This document shows positions 18,789 to 27,673 of a stretch of 64,000 nt of DNA, in pieces (the stretch's first letter is position 1; each line of letters opens with the position of its first letter). The position numbers were made by a program, and so were the translations under genes. The DNA lies in contig NZ_NEVM01000002.1 of the NCBI RefSeq assembly GCF_002261225.1, positions 124,001 through 188,000 of the forward strand. The letters run 5' to 3'. The stretch comes from Bordetella genomosp. 10. GTDB lineage: Bacteria; Pseudomonadota; Gammaproteobacteria; Burkholderiales; Burkholderiaceae_B. The notes under the pieces are model-generated. The model saw only the letters and a program-made list of their open reading frames with translations. It made no database searches and was not told the origin of the DNA.

Positions 18789-19835
18789 TTGGCATTGTTA
18801 CCTTCTACAAGTTTGGCTATCGACACCGCTGAAAGCATGCCCGGTGCCGCGCCGCCGCGCACCTACGGCGACGGCGGCGGCGTGGTGCTTTACAACGGCA
18901 AGGTGGGCAATCAGCGCCTGGATCGCTTCTGGCGCAAGTTCTACTCGGCGATGCGCAGCCGGCGCATGCAGCACAACCGCCATCTGTGGCCCTACGTCTC
19001 GATCAAGCGCGACGCCACGGGCGCCATCTCGGCCTTCAAGGCCTTTCGCCATTCCGTGCCCCTGACCCCCATCAGCGAGGCCTTCTCCGCCCCTCACGAG
19101 CTGGTGCACCTGATCCTGAGCGGTCCGTCCATCGGCGAGATCCAGTACGACCGCCTGCCCATCGAGACGGCCATGGGCGTGAACGGCTCCATCGCGCTGG
19201 TCCACAAGTTCGATATTCCGTTCAAGTACTACTGCGTCATCGACCAGAATTTCGTGCGCCGCCGCATCGACCTGATGCGCGAGGTGGTGTCGCGCGACCT
19301 GACGCTGTTCGTCACGCCGGACGTGCTGCGCTATCTGATGCAGGGGATTCCGCCGGCCACCTACAAGTGCCGGATCTGCGTCATCGAAGTGGTGTCCGAG
19401 CGCGCCTACCAGCCGTCGTCGACGCCGCAGGAGCTGCTGGCGCTGGCGCAGGCCGGCCCGGAGATGTCGGTGTTCGACGCGGAGCGCGCGCTGGGCTTCA
19501 GCTTCAATGTGGCGCGGGGGGTGTTCGACGCGGATACCGTGGCCTATGCCGCCTTGCAGGTGATGGTGGCGGGCGGCGTGAAGAAGATGTACATCCACGG
19601 CCTGGACCTGGGGTTCTCCAGCGGCCGCCGCTTCTACGACGAAGGGGCGCGTCCCGAGACCAGCCGGCTGGTGCGCAATTTCGAACGCATGATAGAGCCG
19701 TCCTTCGCCCATGCCGCGCACCTGCTGCAGGCGCGCGGCGTCGAGCTCTACAACCTGTCGCTGGACAGCGCGCTGTCCGACCGCATCATTCCCAAGGTCA
19801 ACTGGCGCACCTTGCTATCGCCTCCGGAGGCATAG
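18789..19835 (+). CDS. Glycan-biosynthesis-like protein with sialyltransferase (GT42)/DUF115-like GPS motif
   Basis: A 348-residue soluble protein I do not recognise by name. After about 100 residues it has LILSGPSIGEIQYDRLPIE followed by MGVNGSIALVH, resembling the nucleotide-sugar-binding start of GT42 sialyltransferases and DUF115/MptE-like proteins (GPSL...DY.RLP...N). Further on, MYIHGLDLGFSSGRRFYDEG resembles the conserved GxDLGF segment of those families. An activated-sugar or LPS-related role is therefore inferred, not shown. The TTG at 18789 has no clear ribosome site; ATG at 18837 is the next start and removes 16 residues. It stands alone with its own terminator and long upstream region. 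Confidence 0.7.
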   Translation: MALLPSTSLAIDTAESMPGAAPPRTYGDGGGVVLYNGKVGNQRLDRFWRKFYSAMRSRRMQHNRHLWPYVSIKRDATGAISAFKAFRHSVPLTPISEAFSAPHELVHLILSGPSIGEIQYDRLPIETAMGVNGSIALVHKFDIPFKYYCVIDQNFVRRRIDLMREVVSRDLTLFVTPDVLRYLMQGIPPATYKCRICVIEVVSERAYQPSSTPQELLALAQAGPEMSVFDAERALGFSFNVARGVFDADTVAYAALQVMVAGGVKKMYIHGLDLGFSSGRRFYDEGARPETSRLVRNFERMIEPSFAHAAHLLQARGVELYNLSLDSALSDRIIPKVNWRTLLSPPEA

Positions 19836-19872
19836 CGCGATCCGTGGCGAGGCATATGAGATAGCACGATGA

Positions 19873-19904
19873 GATACGGGCCGCATGAGCGGCCCGTATC
19901 GTTT
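19873..19904 (+). terminator. Rho-independent terminator
   Basis: A perfect 12-base-pair stem: GATACGGGCCGC at 19873-19884, loop ATGA, complement at 19889-19900, then GTTT. It lies 37 bases after the stop of the glycan-related gene and before the convergent efflux operon. Confidence 0.85.
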
Positions 19905-19942
19905 GTGCTTCAGCCTGGCTGTTTGCGCCGGCGCCGCCGGCC

Positions 19943-21547
19943 TCAGTGCGCGCCCGCCGCCGCCTCGGCCGCGCCGCCGCCCTTGCCCGCCCTGGCGGGA
20001 CGGGCGAACCAGACCAGCGCGATCAGCGCGATGAAGATCACCGCCGACGCATAGAACACGTCCAGCGCCGACAGCGTGAACGCCTGGGCGTTGACGATGC
20101 CGTCCACGGCGGAAAGCGACTGCTGCGGCGACATGCCTATCGTCGACAGCGAATTCACCGCCTGGTCGAAGGCCTGCGTCCCCGGCCGGGCCGTTTCGGT
20201 CAGGTGCGCGTGGTGCATGGTCGCGCGGTTCTCCCACACCGTGGTGGCGATGGAGGTGCCGAAGCCGCCCATGGTCAAGCGGCAGAAGTTGGACAGCCCC
20301 GAGGCCGCCGGAATGCGCCAGGGTTCGATGCCGGACAGCGTGATCGACGTCAGCGGCACGAAGAAGGCGGCCATGGCCGCGCCCTGGATGATGGTCGGGA
20401 TGACCAGGTTGCGCATGTCCGTCTGCGGCGTGAAGCCGGAGCGCAGATAGCACACCAGCGCGAACACGCAGAAGGCGAAGGTGACCAAGTGGCGCGGATC
20501 GCGCGTGGCCAGCAGGCGGCCGACCACGGGCGTGAGCACGATGGCCAGGATGCCCACGGGCGCGGTGACGATGCCGGCGTCCGTCGCCGTGTAGTTCATA
20601 TTGCTTTGTAGCCAGAGCGGCAGCAGCACCACGTTGCCGAAGAACACGCCGTAGGCCACCGCCAGGGTGATCGCGCCCACCGAGAAATTGCGGATCTTGA
20701 ACAGGCGCAGGTCCACCACCGGGTGGGCGTCGGTCAGCTCCCAGATCACGAAGAACACGAAGGCGATGACGACCACCACGGCCAGGGTGACGATGGTCGA
20801 GCTCTGGAACCAGTCCAGCTCCTTGCCCTTGTCGAGCATGACCTGCAGCGAACCGACCCAGACCACCAGCAGCAGCAGGCCGACCTTGTCGATGGGCCGC
20901 TTGTGCGTGACCGATTCCCGCTTGCCGTAGATGCGCCAGCTTATCCACGCGGCCAGCAGGCCCACCGGCACGTTGATGTAGAAGATCCAGGGCCAGGTGT
21001 AGTTATCGGATATCCACCCGCCCAGCAGCGGCCCGGCCACGGGCGCCACCAGCGTGGTCATGGCCCAGACCGCCAGCGCCATGCCGGCCTTTTCCTTGGG
21101 GAAGCTGGCCAGCATCAGGGCCTGCGAGAGCGGAATCATGGGACCGGCCACCGCGCCCTGCAGCACGCGAAAGCCGATCAGCGCTTCCAGCGTGGGCGCG
21201 AAGCCGCACAGCCACGAGGCCAGCACGAACAGCAGGGTGGAGGCCAGGAACAGCCTGACCTGGCCGAAGCGCTGCGTCAGCCAGCCCGTCAGCGGCACGG
21301 TGATGGCGTTGGCCACCGCGAAGGAGGTGATGACCCAGGTGCCCTGGCTGGTGCTGACGCCCAGGTCGCCGGAAATCGTCGGGATCGAGACGTTGGCGAT
21401 CGAGGTGTCCAGCACGTTCATGAACACCGCGGTCGACAGCGCCACCGCGCCGACGATCCGCGTGGCCCCGGTCAGGGGCGCGTAGGTGCCGGGGGGCTGC
21501 GCCGGGGCGGCCGGCGCGTCGCCGGCGTTGGTGTTTTGCTCGCTCAC
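19943..21547 (-). CDS. emrB: DHA2-family MFS multidrug efflux permease (EmrB type)
   Basis: A 534-residue, 14-helix major facilitator of the DHA2 group. Motif C-like and family marks include LDTSIANVSIPTISGDLGVS at about residues 46-65, TQGTWVITSFAVANAI just after, and WRIYGKRES after helix 6. EmrB exchanges protons for hydrophobic drugs and works with a periplasmic adaptor (EmrA) and an outer membrane channel; both are encoded immediately upstream, with a 25-base gap to emrA. The C-terminal tail is Gly/Ala-rich and cytoplasmic. The operon has a MarR-type regulator at its head, as in the classical emrRAB arrangement. Confidence 0.94.
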   Translation of the reverse strand: MSEQNTNAGDAPAAPAQPPGTYAPLTGATRIVGAVALSTAVFMNVLDTSIANVSIPTISGDLGVSTSQGTWVITSFAVANAITVPLTGWLTQRFGQVRLFLASTLLFVLASWLCGFAPTLEALIGFRVLQGAVAGPMIPLSQALMLASFPKEKAGMALAVWAMTTLVAPVAGPLLGGWISDNYTWPWIFYINVPVGLLAAWISWRIYGKRESVTHKRPIDKVGLLLLVVWVGSLQVMLDKGKELDWFQSSTIVTLAVVVVIAFVFFVIWELTDAHPVVDLRLFKIRNFSVGAITLAVAYGVFFGNVVLLPLWLQSNMNYTATDAGIVTAPVGILAIVLTPVVGRLLATRDPRHLVTFAFCVFALVCYLRSGFTPQTDMRNLVIPTIIQGAAMAAFFVPLTSITLSGIEPWRIPAASGLSNFCRLTMGGFGTSIATTVWENRATMHHAHLTETARPGTQAFDQAVNSLSTIGMSPQQSLSAVDGIVNAQAFTLSALDVFYASAVIFIALIALVWFARPARAGKGGGAAEAAAGAH

Positions 21548-21572
21548 TGGTGTGCGCTCCTGCCTGGCCGGC

Positions 21573-22763
21573 TTATTGCGCCAGGTTGGCCTGGATGATC
21601 TTCTGGATCATGGCGTCCGCTTCCTTGTGGTCGGGCTCGAAGGCGCGCGTCGACCAGGCCGGCTCGGCGCGGGTGGCCTCGGTCACGGCCTTGCCTTCCT
21701 GCTTGCCGACGTCGACTTCCACGTCCATGGACAGGCCGATGCGCAGGGGATGCGCCTGCAGCTCCTTGGGATCGAGCGCGATGCGCACGGGCACGCGCTG
21801 CACCACCTTGATCCAGTTGCCGGTGGCGTTCTGCGCGGGCAGCAGGGCGAACGCGCTGCCGGTGCCGGCATCCAGGCCGGCCACCTTGCCGTGGTACTTG
21901 ACGCTGCCGCCGTACAGGTCGGCGGTCAGTTCCACGTCCTGGCCCACGCGCATGTTGCGCAACTGGCCTTCCTTGAAGTTCGCTTCCACCCAGACCTGGT
22001 CCAGCGGCACGATGTTCATCAGCGTGCTGCCGGGCGAGACGTGCTGGCCGACCTGCACGCCGCGGCGCGCCACCATGCCGGTCACCGGCGCCGGCAGCAC
22101 CGTGCGCGAGCTGGCCAGCCAGGCGTTGCGGACGTTGGCGGCGGCTTCGAGCACGTCGGGATGCTGTTCGACCGTGGTGCCGTGCGTCAGGGCCTGGTTG
22201 GTGGCCAGCTTGGCCTTGGCGGCGGCCAGGGCGGCCTTGGCCTGCGCCACGCCGGATTCGGCGCTCTTCAGCGTGGTCTGGGCGTGCAGGATTTCCTCGC
22301 CGCTGACGCCGCCGGACTTGGCCAGGGCCTGGCGCCGCGCGAAGTCGCTGCGGGCGCGCGCCAGATCCGCCTGGGCCCGTTCGATGTCGGCCACGCGCAC
22401 GTCGACGTCGGCGGCCAGCGCATCGTTCTGCACGTACAGCGTGCGCACCTGGCGCACCGTCTGGCCCAGCTTGGCCTCGGCCTGCGCCAGCGCGATGTCG
22501 GTGTCGGCGTTGTCCAGGCGCACCACGGGCGCGCCGGCCTGCACGGTCTCGGTGTCGTCGGCTTCGATCGCCACCACCGTGCCGGGCACCTGCGGCGTGA
22601 TCTGCACCAGGTTGCCGTGCACGTAGGCGTCGTCCGTGCTCTCGAAATGCGAACCGACCACCCACCACCAGACGGCGTAGGCGATGGCGATCAGAATGAA
22701 AACACCGGTTGCCAGCAACATCAGGCGTTTGCGGGCGGGATTGGGAGTCTGCGGGGCATTCAT
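21573..22763 (-). CDS. emrA: HlyD-family periplasmic adaptor of the efflux pump (EmrA type)
   Basis: A 396-residue membrane-fusion protein: short cytoplasmic start, one transmembrane helix (about residues 14-35, LMLLATGVFILIAIAYAVWW), then the lipoyl half-motif HGNLVQITPQVPGTVVAIE, a long coiled-coil hairpin rich in Ala/Gln/Lys (about 95-215), and the second lipoyl/beta-barrel part (LPAPVTGMVARRGVQVGQHV). It bridges EmrB to the outer membrane channel. The start ATG at 22763 was chosen because it gives a normal EmrA N-terminus; the frame runs on upstream through antisense of the channel gene. It is 19 bases after that gene. Confidence 0.94.
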   Translation of the reverse strand: MNAPQTPNPARKRLMLLATGVFILIAIAYAVWWWVVGSHFESTDDAYVHGNLVQITPQVPGTVVAIEADDTETVQAGAPVVRLDNADTDIALAQAEAKLGQTVRQVRTLYVQNDALAADVDVRVADIERAQADLARARSDFARRQALAKSGGVSGEEILHAQTTLKSAESGVAQAKAALAAAKAKLATNQALTHGTTVEQHPDVLEAAANVRNAWLASSRTVLPAPVTGMVARRGVQVGQHVSPGSTLMNIVPLDQVWVEANFKEGQLRNMRVGQDVELTADLYGGSVKYHGKVAGLDAGTGSAFALLPAQNATGNWIKVVQRVPVRIALDPKELQAHPLRIGLSMDVEVDVGKQEGKAVTEATRAEPAWSTRAFEPDHKEADAMIQKIIQANLAQ

Positions 22764-22782
22764 GACGTGGTGTCCGATGGGT

Positions 22783-24204
22783 TCAATGGGTGTTGTTCTG
22801 GTCGTCGGAGGCCGCGGCGGCCTCCACGTAGCCGCCGCCCAGGGCCTTGGCGAGGTCGGCATCGAGCTTGTACGCGCGGAAGCGCAGGTCGGTGTCCAGG
22901 CGCGCCTGCGTCAGCACGCTGTCCTGCGCTACCAGCACGGTCAGGTAATTGCCCAGGCCGGCGCGGTAGCGGTTCACGGCGAGGTCGTAGGCCGCGTCGG
23001 TGGAGGCGCGCGCCTGGCGCTGTTCGACGGTCTCGCGTTCCAGCAGGCGCAGCGCGTCCAGCGCGTCGGCGGTCTGCTGCACGGCGGTCAGCACCGTCTG
23101 GTTGTAGTCGGCGATCGCCAGGTCGGCATCGGCGCGGCGGCCCGCCAGGTTGGCGTTGAGCTCGCCGTTGTGGAACAGCGGCAGCGAAATCGCCGGCCCG
23201 ATGTTGGCGACGCGGCTGCCGGCGTCCAGCAGGTTGCCGGTGCCCAGGGCCTGGAAGCCGATGAAGGCGGTGAGGTTGACGTTGGGGTAGAACTGCGCCT
23301 TGGCGACGTCGATCTCCTTCTGCGCCGCTTCCGCGCGCCAGCGCGCGGCCGTCACGTCGGCGCGATGGCCCAGCAGTTCCAGCGGCACGGTGGCGGGCAG
23401 GGCGCCGCCGGGCGCGGTCAGCGTGGCGGCGGCCAGGCGCTGGCCGCGCTCCGGGCCCGCGCCCACCAGCGCGGCGACCTGGTTGCGCAGTTGCGCCAGC
23501 GTGGTCTCGATCTGGGTCAACTGCACCTTGCCGGCGGCCAGCGCGGCGTCGGCCTGCTTGACTTCCACCTGCGTGTCCAGGCCGGCGCTGAAGCGCTGGG
23601 CGGTAATGGACTGGACGTTCTCGCGCTGCTTGAGGATGCGCTGCAGGACCTCGCGCTGCGCGAAGGCGTCCTGCAGGTTCAGGTAGGCCTGCACCACCGC
23701 GCTGCTCAGCATGACGCGAGCCGCCTGGCGGTCGGCCTCGGCGGCTTGCTGCTGCGACAGCGCGGCCTTCAGGTGCGAGCTGTGCTTGCCCCAGAAGTCC
23801 AGTTCATAGCTGAAGTTCAGCCCCAGGCTGTTGTCGCTCTGCACCGAGCCGGCCAGCGGCGCCGGGTAGATGTAGTTCTTGGAAATATGCTCGCGCTGCA
23901 GGCTGTAGGTGGCGTCGACGTGCGGCAGCAGCGGCGAACGGGCCGTGCCCACGGCGGCGTTGGCCTGGGCCAGGCGCGCCTGGGCCGAGGCCATCGAGGG
24001 GCTGTTGGCCAGGGCTTCATCCACCAGGGCGTCGAGCTGGCTGTCCTGGTAGCGGCGCCACCATTTGTCCGTGGGCCAGTCGGCGGTGGCCGTGCTCAGG
24101 CCCAGCGCGGTCCCGTCGACCTGCTTGACCGGTTGGGGACCTGGCTCCATCAGCGCGCAACCGCCCAGGGTCAGGACCAGCAAGGAGCTCAATAAGCGTT
24201 TCAT
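22783..24204 (-). CDS. Outer membrane efflux lipoprotein, NodT/OprM family
   Basis: A 473-residue outer-membrane factor. The start carries a lipoprotein signal with lipobox LTLGGC, giving Cys16 as the acylated residue. The two tandem OEP repeats are evident: ANSPSMASAQARLAQANAAV near residues 68-88 and TLTAPGGALPATVPLELLGH near 265-285, followed by RADVTAARWRAEAAQKEIDVAK. Trimers of such proteins form the beta-barrel/alpha-tunnel exit duct. It is the first gene of the efflux operon (channel-emrA-emrB) and sits 97 bases from the MarR gene, with a MarR-like operator between them. Confidence 0.94.
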   Translation of the reverse strand: MKRLLSSLLVLTLGGCALMEPGPQPVKQVDGTALGLSTATADWPTDKWWRRYQDSQLDALVDEALANSPSMASAQARLAQANAAVGTARSPLLPHVDATYSLQREHISKNYIYPAPLAGSVQSDNSLGLNFSYELDFWGKHSSHLKAALSQQQAAEADRQAARVMLSSAVVQAYLNLQDAFAQREVLQRILKQRENVQSITAQRFSAGLDTQVEVKQADAALAAGKVQLTQIETTLAQLRNQVAALVGAGPERGQRLAAATLTAPGGALPATVPLELLGHRADVTAARWRAEAAQKEIDVAKAQFYPNVNLTAFIGFQALGTGNLLDAGSRVANIGPAISLPLFHNGELNANLAGRRADADLAIADYNQTVLTAVQQTADALDALRLLERETVEQRQARASTDAAYDLAVNRYRAGLGNYLTVLVAQDSVLTQARLDTDLRFRAYKLDADLAKALGGGYVEAAAASDDQNNTH

Positions 24205-24251
24205 AGAAGGTGTGGAGATGAGATGCTTTAAGTATTTGTTCAGGATGTAAT

Positions 24252-24261
24252 TGCCTAGGCA
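24252..24261. promoter_or_regulatory. Palindromic MarR-type operator before the efflux operon
   Basis: TGCCTAGGCA is a perfect 10-base palindrome in the context AATTGCCTAGGCAGCAA, 48 bases upstream of the first efflux gene. A near-identical site (TGCCTAGACA) lies in the promoter of the neighbouring MarR gene. Repression of the operon by that MarR protein is the likely meaning. Confidence 0.65.
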
Positions 24262-24301
24262 GCAAACTGGGCGAATAAACGCCGCCGATTGCGCCGCGCC
24301 G

Positions 24302-24802
24302 TCATCGGGGCGGCGGCACCGGCGCCGAGCCGTTGGCCAGCATGCGGCGCATGAAATGGGCGAGCATTTCCACCTCCTTCTCCGTGAAACCGCGCAGAAA
24401 GTGATTCAGGGTACGGGCAATGTTCAGGGGGATCTGCCGGGTGATGGCGGCGCCTTCTTCCGTGACCTCGATCTTGACCACGCGGCGGTCCTGCTCGCTG
24501 CGCTGGCGGCGCAGCAATCCCTTGGCTTCCAGGCGATCCAGGGTGCGCGTCATGGCGCCCGTGTCGACGTCGGTCATGCGCGCCAGTTCGGCCCCCGTGT
24601 CGGCGCGTCCCAGGCTGACCATGGCCAGCGGGCGCCATTGCGAGGCCGTCAGTCCGAGCGGGGCCATCTCCTGGTCCAGCGCCCGGGTGAACGCGTTGTA
24701 CACCAGCTTGATGAGATACCCGGGGTTCTCTTCAAACATTTGCAGGCGGTCGCACCGGTAGGGCGGCGAATCGTCTGACGTGTCAGGGATCTCAATGTTC
24801 AT
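24302..24802 (-). CDS. MarR-family transcriptional repressor (EmrR-like)
   Basis: A 166-residue MarR winged-helix protein. The recognition helix and wing are visible as DVDTGAMTRTLDRLEAKGLL (about 82-101) and RRQRSEQDRRVVKIEVTEEG (about 102-121); the flanking helices form the dimer interface. MarR repressors release DNA on binding phenolics or drugs. It is the promoter-proximal gene before the channel-emrA-emrB operon. Matching palindromes lie in its own promoter and before the operon, so autorepression and co-control of the pump are likely. The C-terminus ends in a short Pro/Arg tail. Confidence 0.94.
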   Translation of the reverse strand: MNIEIPDTSDDSPPYRCDRLQMFEENPGYLIKLVYNAFTRALDQEMAPLGLTASQWRPLAMVSLGRADTGAELARMTDVDTGAMTRTLDRLEAKGLLRRQRSEQDRRVVKIEVTEEGAAITRQIPLNIARTLNHFLRGFTEKEVEMLAHFMRRMLANGSAPVPPPR

Positions 24803-24809
24803 GGATCGA

Positions 24810-24838
24810 AATATAGTTGCCTAGACAGTTATTGTCAA
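24810..24838 (-). promoter_or_regulatory. Sigma-70 promoter of the MarR gene with an operator in the spacer
   Basis: Read on the minus strand: TTGACA (24833-24838), a 17-base spacer, TATATT (24810-24815), seven bases before the ATG at 24802, which implies a very short leader. The operator TGTCTAGGCA (24818-24827) occupies the spacer, so a bound repressor would block RNA polymerase. The -35 is perfect and the -10 matches at five of six positions. Confidence 0.75.
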
Positions 24839-25040
24839 TAAAGACAGGGACGGTCTCAGGGTCTTCGGGGACGCTCCATCGCCCCGGGGGCGGCGGGTTC
24901 GCGCGCGGCCCGCGCCGGCGTGTCGCCGGCGACGCAGAAAGGGGGTGCAAACGTGGCGCTCCCGCACATAAAATCCGGCCCATGACTTCAACGACCGCCA
25001 CCCCGGCCGCCCGCGGCTATTCGCGGCGCGCCGATCCTGG

Positions 25041-25083
25041 CCGGCGCATGCGCGCACGCCGGCCGGCGGCCGGCATGCGCCGG
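25041..25083. repeat. GC-rich 11-base inverted repeat in the MarR-qor intergenic region
   Basis: CCGGCGCATGC at 25041-25051 is perfectly complementary to GCATGCGCCGG at 25073-25083; the 21-base loop is itself rich in GGCC. The 362-base gap 24803-25164 otherwise shows only the MarR promoter at its left end and the ribosome site AAAAAGGAG before qor. No T run follows, and no gene ends nearby, so a terminator role is not obvious. Confidence 0.5.
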
Positions 25084-25164
25084 TGCGCCGCGCGCGACGG
25101 CGCGAATTCCCTCGCTTTCCATCCATCCTGTACCCAACGATAAACGCAGAAAAAGGAGCGTTGC

Positions 25165-26154
25165 ATGGCCAGCACTATCGCAAAGGCAATCCAGCTCGAA
25201 ACCCACGGCGGTCCCGAGGTCCTGAAACTCGTCGACCTGGAAGTGCCGCCCCCCGGCCCGAAGGAAGTCACGATCCGCCAGCACGCCGCGGGCTTGAACT
25301 TCATCGACATCTACTACCGCACCGGCCTGTATCCGCACCCGCTGCCGCACGGCCTGGGCTCGGAAGGCGCGGGCGTGGTGGAGGCGGTCGGCAGCGAAGT
25401 CACGCACCTGAAGACGGGCGACCGCGTGGCCTACGGGCAGAGCCCCCTGGGCGCCTATGCGCAGGTGCGCAACGTGCCGGCCGCGAACGTGGTGAAGCTG
25501 CCGAAGGCCATCGGCTTCGACGAAGCCGCCGCCATGATGCTCAAGGGCCTGACGGTGCAATACCTGTTTCGCCAAACCTACCGCCTGCAAGGTAATGAGA
25601 CGATTCTTTTCCATGCCGCCGCCGGCGGCGTGGGCCTGATCGCCTGCCAGTGGGCGCGCGCCCTGGGCGTGAAGTTGATCGGCACGGTTTCCAGCCCGGA
25701 GAAGGCGGCGCTGGCCAAGGAGCACGGCGCCTGGGCCACCATCGATTACTCGCGCGAGAACGTGCCCGAGAAGCTGCTGGAGCTGACCGGCGGCAAGAAG
25801 GTGCCGGTGGTGTACGACGGCGTCGGCAAGGACACCTGGGAAGCCTCGCTGGACTGCATCGAGCCGCGCGGCCTGATGGTCAGCTTCGGCAACGCCTCGG
25901 GACCGGTGGCCGGCGTGAACGTCGGCATCCTCAACCAGAAGGGCTGCCTGTACCTGACGCGTCCGTCGCTGGGCCTGCACATCAACACGCTGGACAAGCT
26001 GCAGGCCGCTTCCAGCGAGCTGTTCGACCTGGTGGCCAAGAAGAAGATCAAGCTGAGCATCGGCCAGCGCTATCCGCTGGCGCAGGTCGGCGAGGCGCAC
26101 ACCGCGCTGGCCGGCCGCAAGACCACCGGCGCGACCATCCTGACGCTGGATTGA
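25165..26154 (+). CDS. qor: NADPH:quinone oxidoreductase, zinc-independent MDR family
   Basis: A 329-residue medium-chain reductase of the Qor type. It transfers electrons from NADPH to quinones. The substrate-domain segment INFIDIYYRTGLYP (here LNFIDIYYRTGLYP, about 48-61) is typical of Qor, and the Rossmann loop HAAAGGVGLIACQWARALG is at about residues 150-168. Zinc-binding Cys residues of alcohol dehydrogenases are absent, as expected. The ATG follows AAAGGAG at ideal spacing. It is transcribed alone. Confidence 0.93.
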   Translation: MASTIAKAIQLETHGGPEVLKLVDLEVPPPGPKEVTIRQHAAGLNFIDIYYRTGLYPHPLPHGLGSEGAGVVEAVGSEVTHLKTGDRVAYGQSPLGAYAQVRNVPAANVVKLPKAIGFDEAAAMMLKGLTVQYLFRQTYRLQGNETILFHAAAGGVGLIACQWARALGVKLIGTVSSPEKAALAKEHGAWATIDYSRENVPEKLLELTGGKKVPVVYDGVGKDTWEASLDCIEPRGLMVSFGNASGPVAGVNVGILNQKGCLYLTRPSLGLHINTLDKLQAASSELFDLVAKKKIKLSIGQRYPLAQVGEAHTALAGRKTTGATILTLD

Positions 26155-26190
26155 TGCGGGATTGACGCGGGGATCGAAGCGGTCCTGACG

Positions 26191-26233
26191 GCGGCGGTCG
26201 AAGACGCGCATCGCGGCGTCTTCGAACGCCGCC
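26191..26233 (+). terminator. Strong inverted repeat after qor
   Basis: TCGAAGACGC (26198-26207) pairs perfectly with GCGTCTTCGA (26216-26225) around an 8-base loop, and flanking GGCGGCG/CGCCGCC extends the stem with a small bulge. It starts 36 bases after the qor stop. There is no T run, so efficiency as an intrinsic terminator is uncertain. Confidence 0.45.
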
Positions 26234-26355
26234 GCGTGCATTGCGCCGCGCCCGCGTCATTACAGTCACTCGCATTTTGTGCACAGACCGTCACGTCTAC
26301 CCTTCCGGGGCCTGGGCTAAGGTGAATCATGTCCCTGACCTAGAGGAGATGCGAC

Positions 26356-26577
26356 ATGACCCGGAAACTTCTGGCTTTGGCCTTGGCTACGACGGCGTTG
26401 GGCGGCCTCGCGGCCTGCTCCCATCCGACCGTGGTGCAAACCAAGGACGGACAACAGATCGTCGCCCCGGATGAGCCGCAATACGACAAGAAGTCCGGCA
26501 CCTACCAGTACGAAGACAACGGCAGGAAGGTGCAGATCAACAAGGACGACGTCCATTCCATGGAGGAAGTGAAGTAA
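26356..26577 (+). CDS. Small YgdI/YgdR-type (DUF903) lipoprotein
   Basis: A 73-residue protein with a lipoprotein signal peptide (LGGLAAC, acylated Cys about residue 21) and one DUF903 SH3-like domain: VVQTKDGQQIVAPDEPQYDK then YQYEDNGRKVQINKDDVHSM. This matches the YgdI/YgdR group, small outer- or inner-membrane-anchored lipoproteins of unknown function. The ATG has AGAGGAGA seven bases upstream. It is a single gene, convergent with fbp. Confidence 0.9.
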   Translation: MTRKLLALALATTALGGLAACSHPTVVQTKDGQQIVAPDEPQYDKKSGTYQYEDNGRKVQINKDDVHSMEEVK

Positions 26578-26630
26578 GCCTCCAGGCAGCCGCCGGGCCG
26601 CGCCGCGCGCGGCTTGCGCCGGCCGCGGGC

Positions 26631-27650
26631 TCAGCCCTGGCCGTATTCCTTGTGATAACGCGCCACGGTCTCGACTTCGTTCTTCGAGCCGAGGATGACG
26701 CTGACGCGCTGGTGCAGTTGCGTGGGCTGGATGTCGAGGATGCGCTGGCTGCCGTCGATGGCGGCGCCCCCGGCCTGCTCGATCAGCAGGCTCATGGGAT
26801 TGGCTTCGTACATCAGGCGCAGCTTGCCGGGCTTGTTCGGCTCGCGCGAATCCCACGGGTACATGAAGATGCCGCCGCGCGTCAGGATGCGGTGGACGTC
26901 GGCCACCATGGACGCCACCCAGCGCATGTTGAAGTCCTTGCCGCGCGGGCCCGTCTTGCCGGCCAGGCAGTCGTCGATGTAGCGCTTCACCGGCGGCGCC
27001 CAGTGGCGCATGTTCGACATATTGATGGCGAATTCCTTGGTGTCCTCGGGAATGCGCATTTCCTCGTGGGTCAGCACCCAGGATCCCATTTCGCGATCCA
27101 GGGTGAAGCCGGCCACGCCGTTGCCCACCGTGAGGACCAGCATGGTCTGCGGGCCGTAGACCGCGTAGCCCGAGGCCACCTGCCTGTTGCCGGGCTGCAT
27201 GAAGTCCTGTTCGCCCACGGGCTGGCCGGGCTCCTCGTGATGCGCGCGCAGCACCGAGAAGATGGTGCCGATGGACACGTTGACGTCGATGTTCGACGAG
27301 CCGTCCAGCGGATCGAACAGCAGCAGGTATTCGCCCTTGGGGTAGCGGTTCGGAATTGGATGGATGGTCTCCATTTCCTCCGACGCCATGGCGGCCAGGT
27401 GGCCGCCCCACTCGTTGGCCTCGAGCAGGATTTCGTTGGACATGACGTCCAGCTTCTTCTGCACTTCGCCCTGCACGTTCTCCGTGCCCAGGCTGCCCAG
27501 CACGCCGCCCAGCGCGCCCTTGCTGACGGCGTGGCTGATGGCCTTGCACGCGCGCGCCACCACTTCGATCAGCAGGCGCACTTCCGGCACGACCACGCCG
27601 TGTTCGCGCTGCTGCTCGATCAGGTATTGGGTGAGGGTTTTTCGTTTCAA
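26631..27650 (-). CDS. fbp: Class 1 fructose-1,6-bisphosphatase
   Basis: Fbp removes the 1-phosphate of fructose-1,6-bisphosphate in gluconeogenesis. The 339-residue protein has the metal-site signature [19 protein letters not shown] (about 116-134) and the substrate-site segment [10 protein letters not shown]. The start is set at TTG 27650, preceded by GGAG seven bases upstream, which yields the usual [14 protein letters not shown] N-terminus and normal length. The frame continues upstream for several hundred codons as antisense of pepN; those residues are not native. It lies 23 bases after pepN on the same strand, a conserved pepN-fbp pair in this group. Confidence 0.95.
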   Translation of the reverse strand: MKRKTLTQYLIEQQREHGVVVPEVRLLIEVVARACKAISHAVSKGALGGVLGSLGTENVQGEVQKKLDVMSNEILLEANEWGGHLAAMASEEMETIHPIPNRYPKGEYLLLFDPLDGSSNIDVNVSIGTIFSVLRAHHEEPGQPVGEQDFMQPGNRQVASGYAVYGPQTMLVLTVGNGVAGFTLDREMGSWVLTHEEMRIPEDTKEFAINMSNMRHWAPPVKRYIDDCLAGKTGPRGKDFNMRWVASMVADVHRILTRGGIFMYPWDSREPNKPGKLRLMYEANPMSLLIEQAGGAAIDGSQRILDIQPTQLHQRVSVILGSKNEVETVARYHKEYGQG

Positions 27651-27673
27651 GGGAATCTCCAGGATGAATGAAG

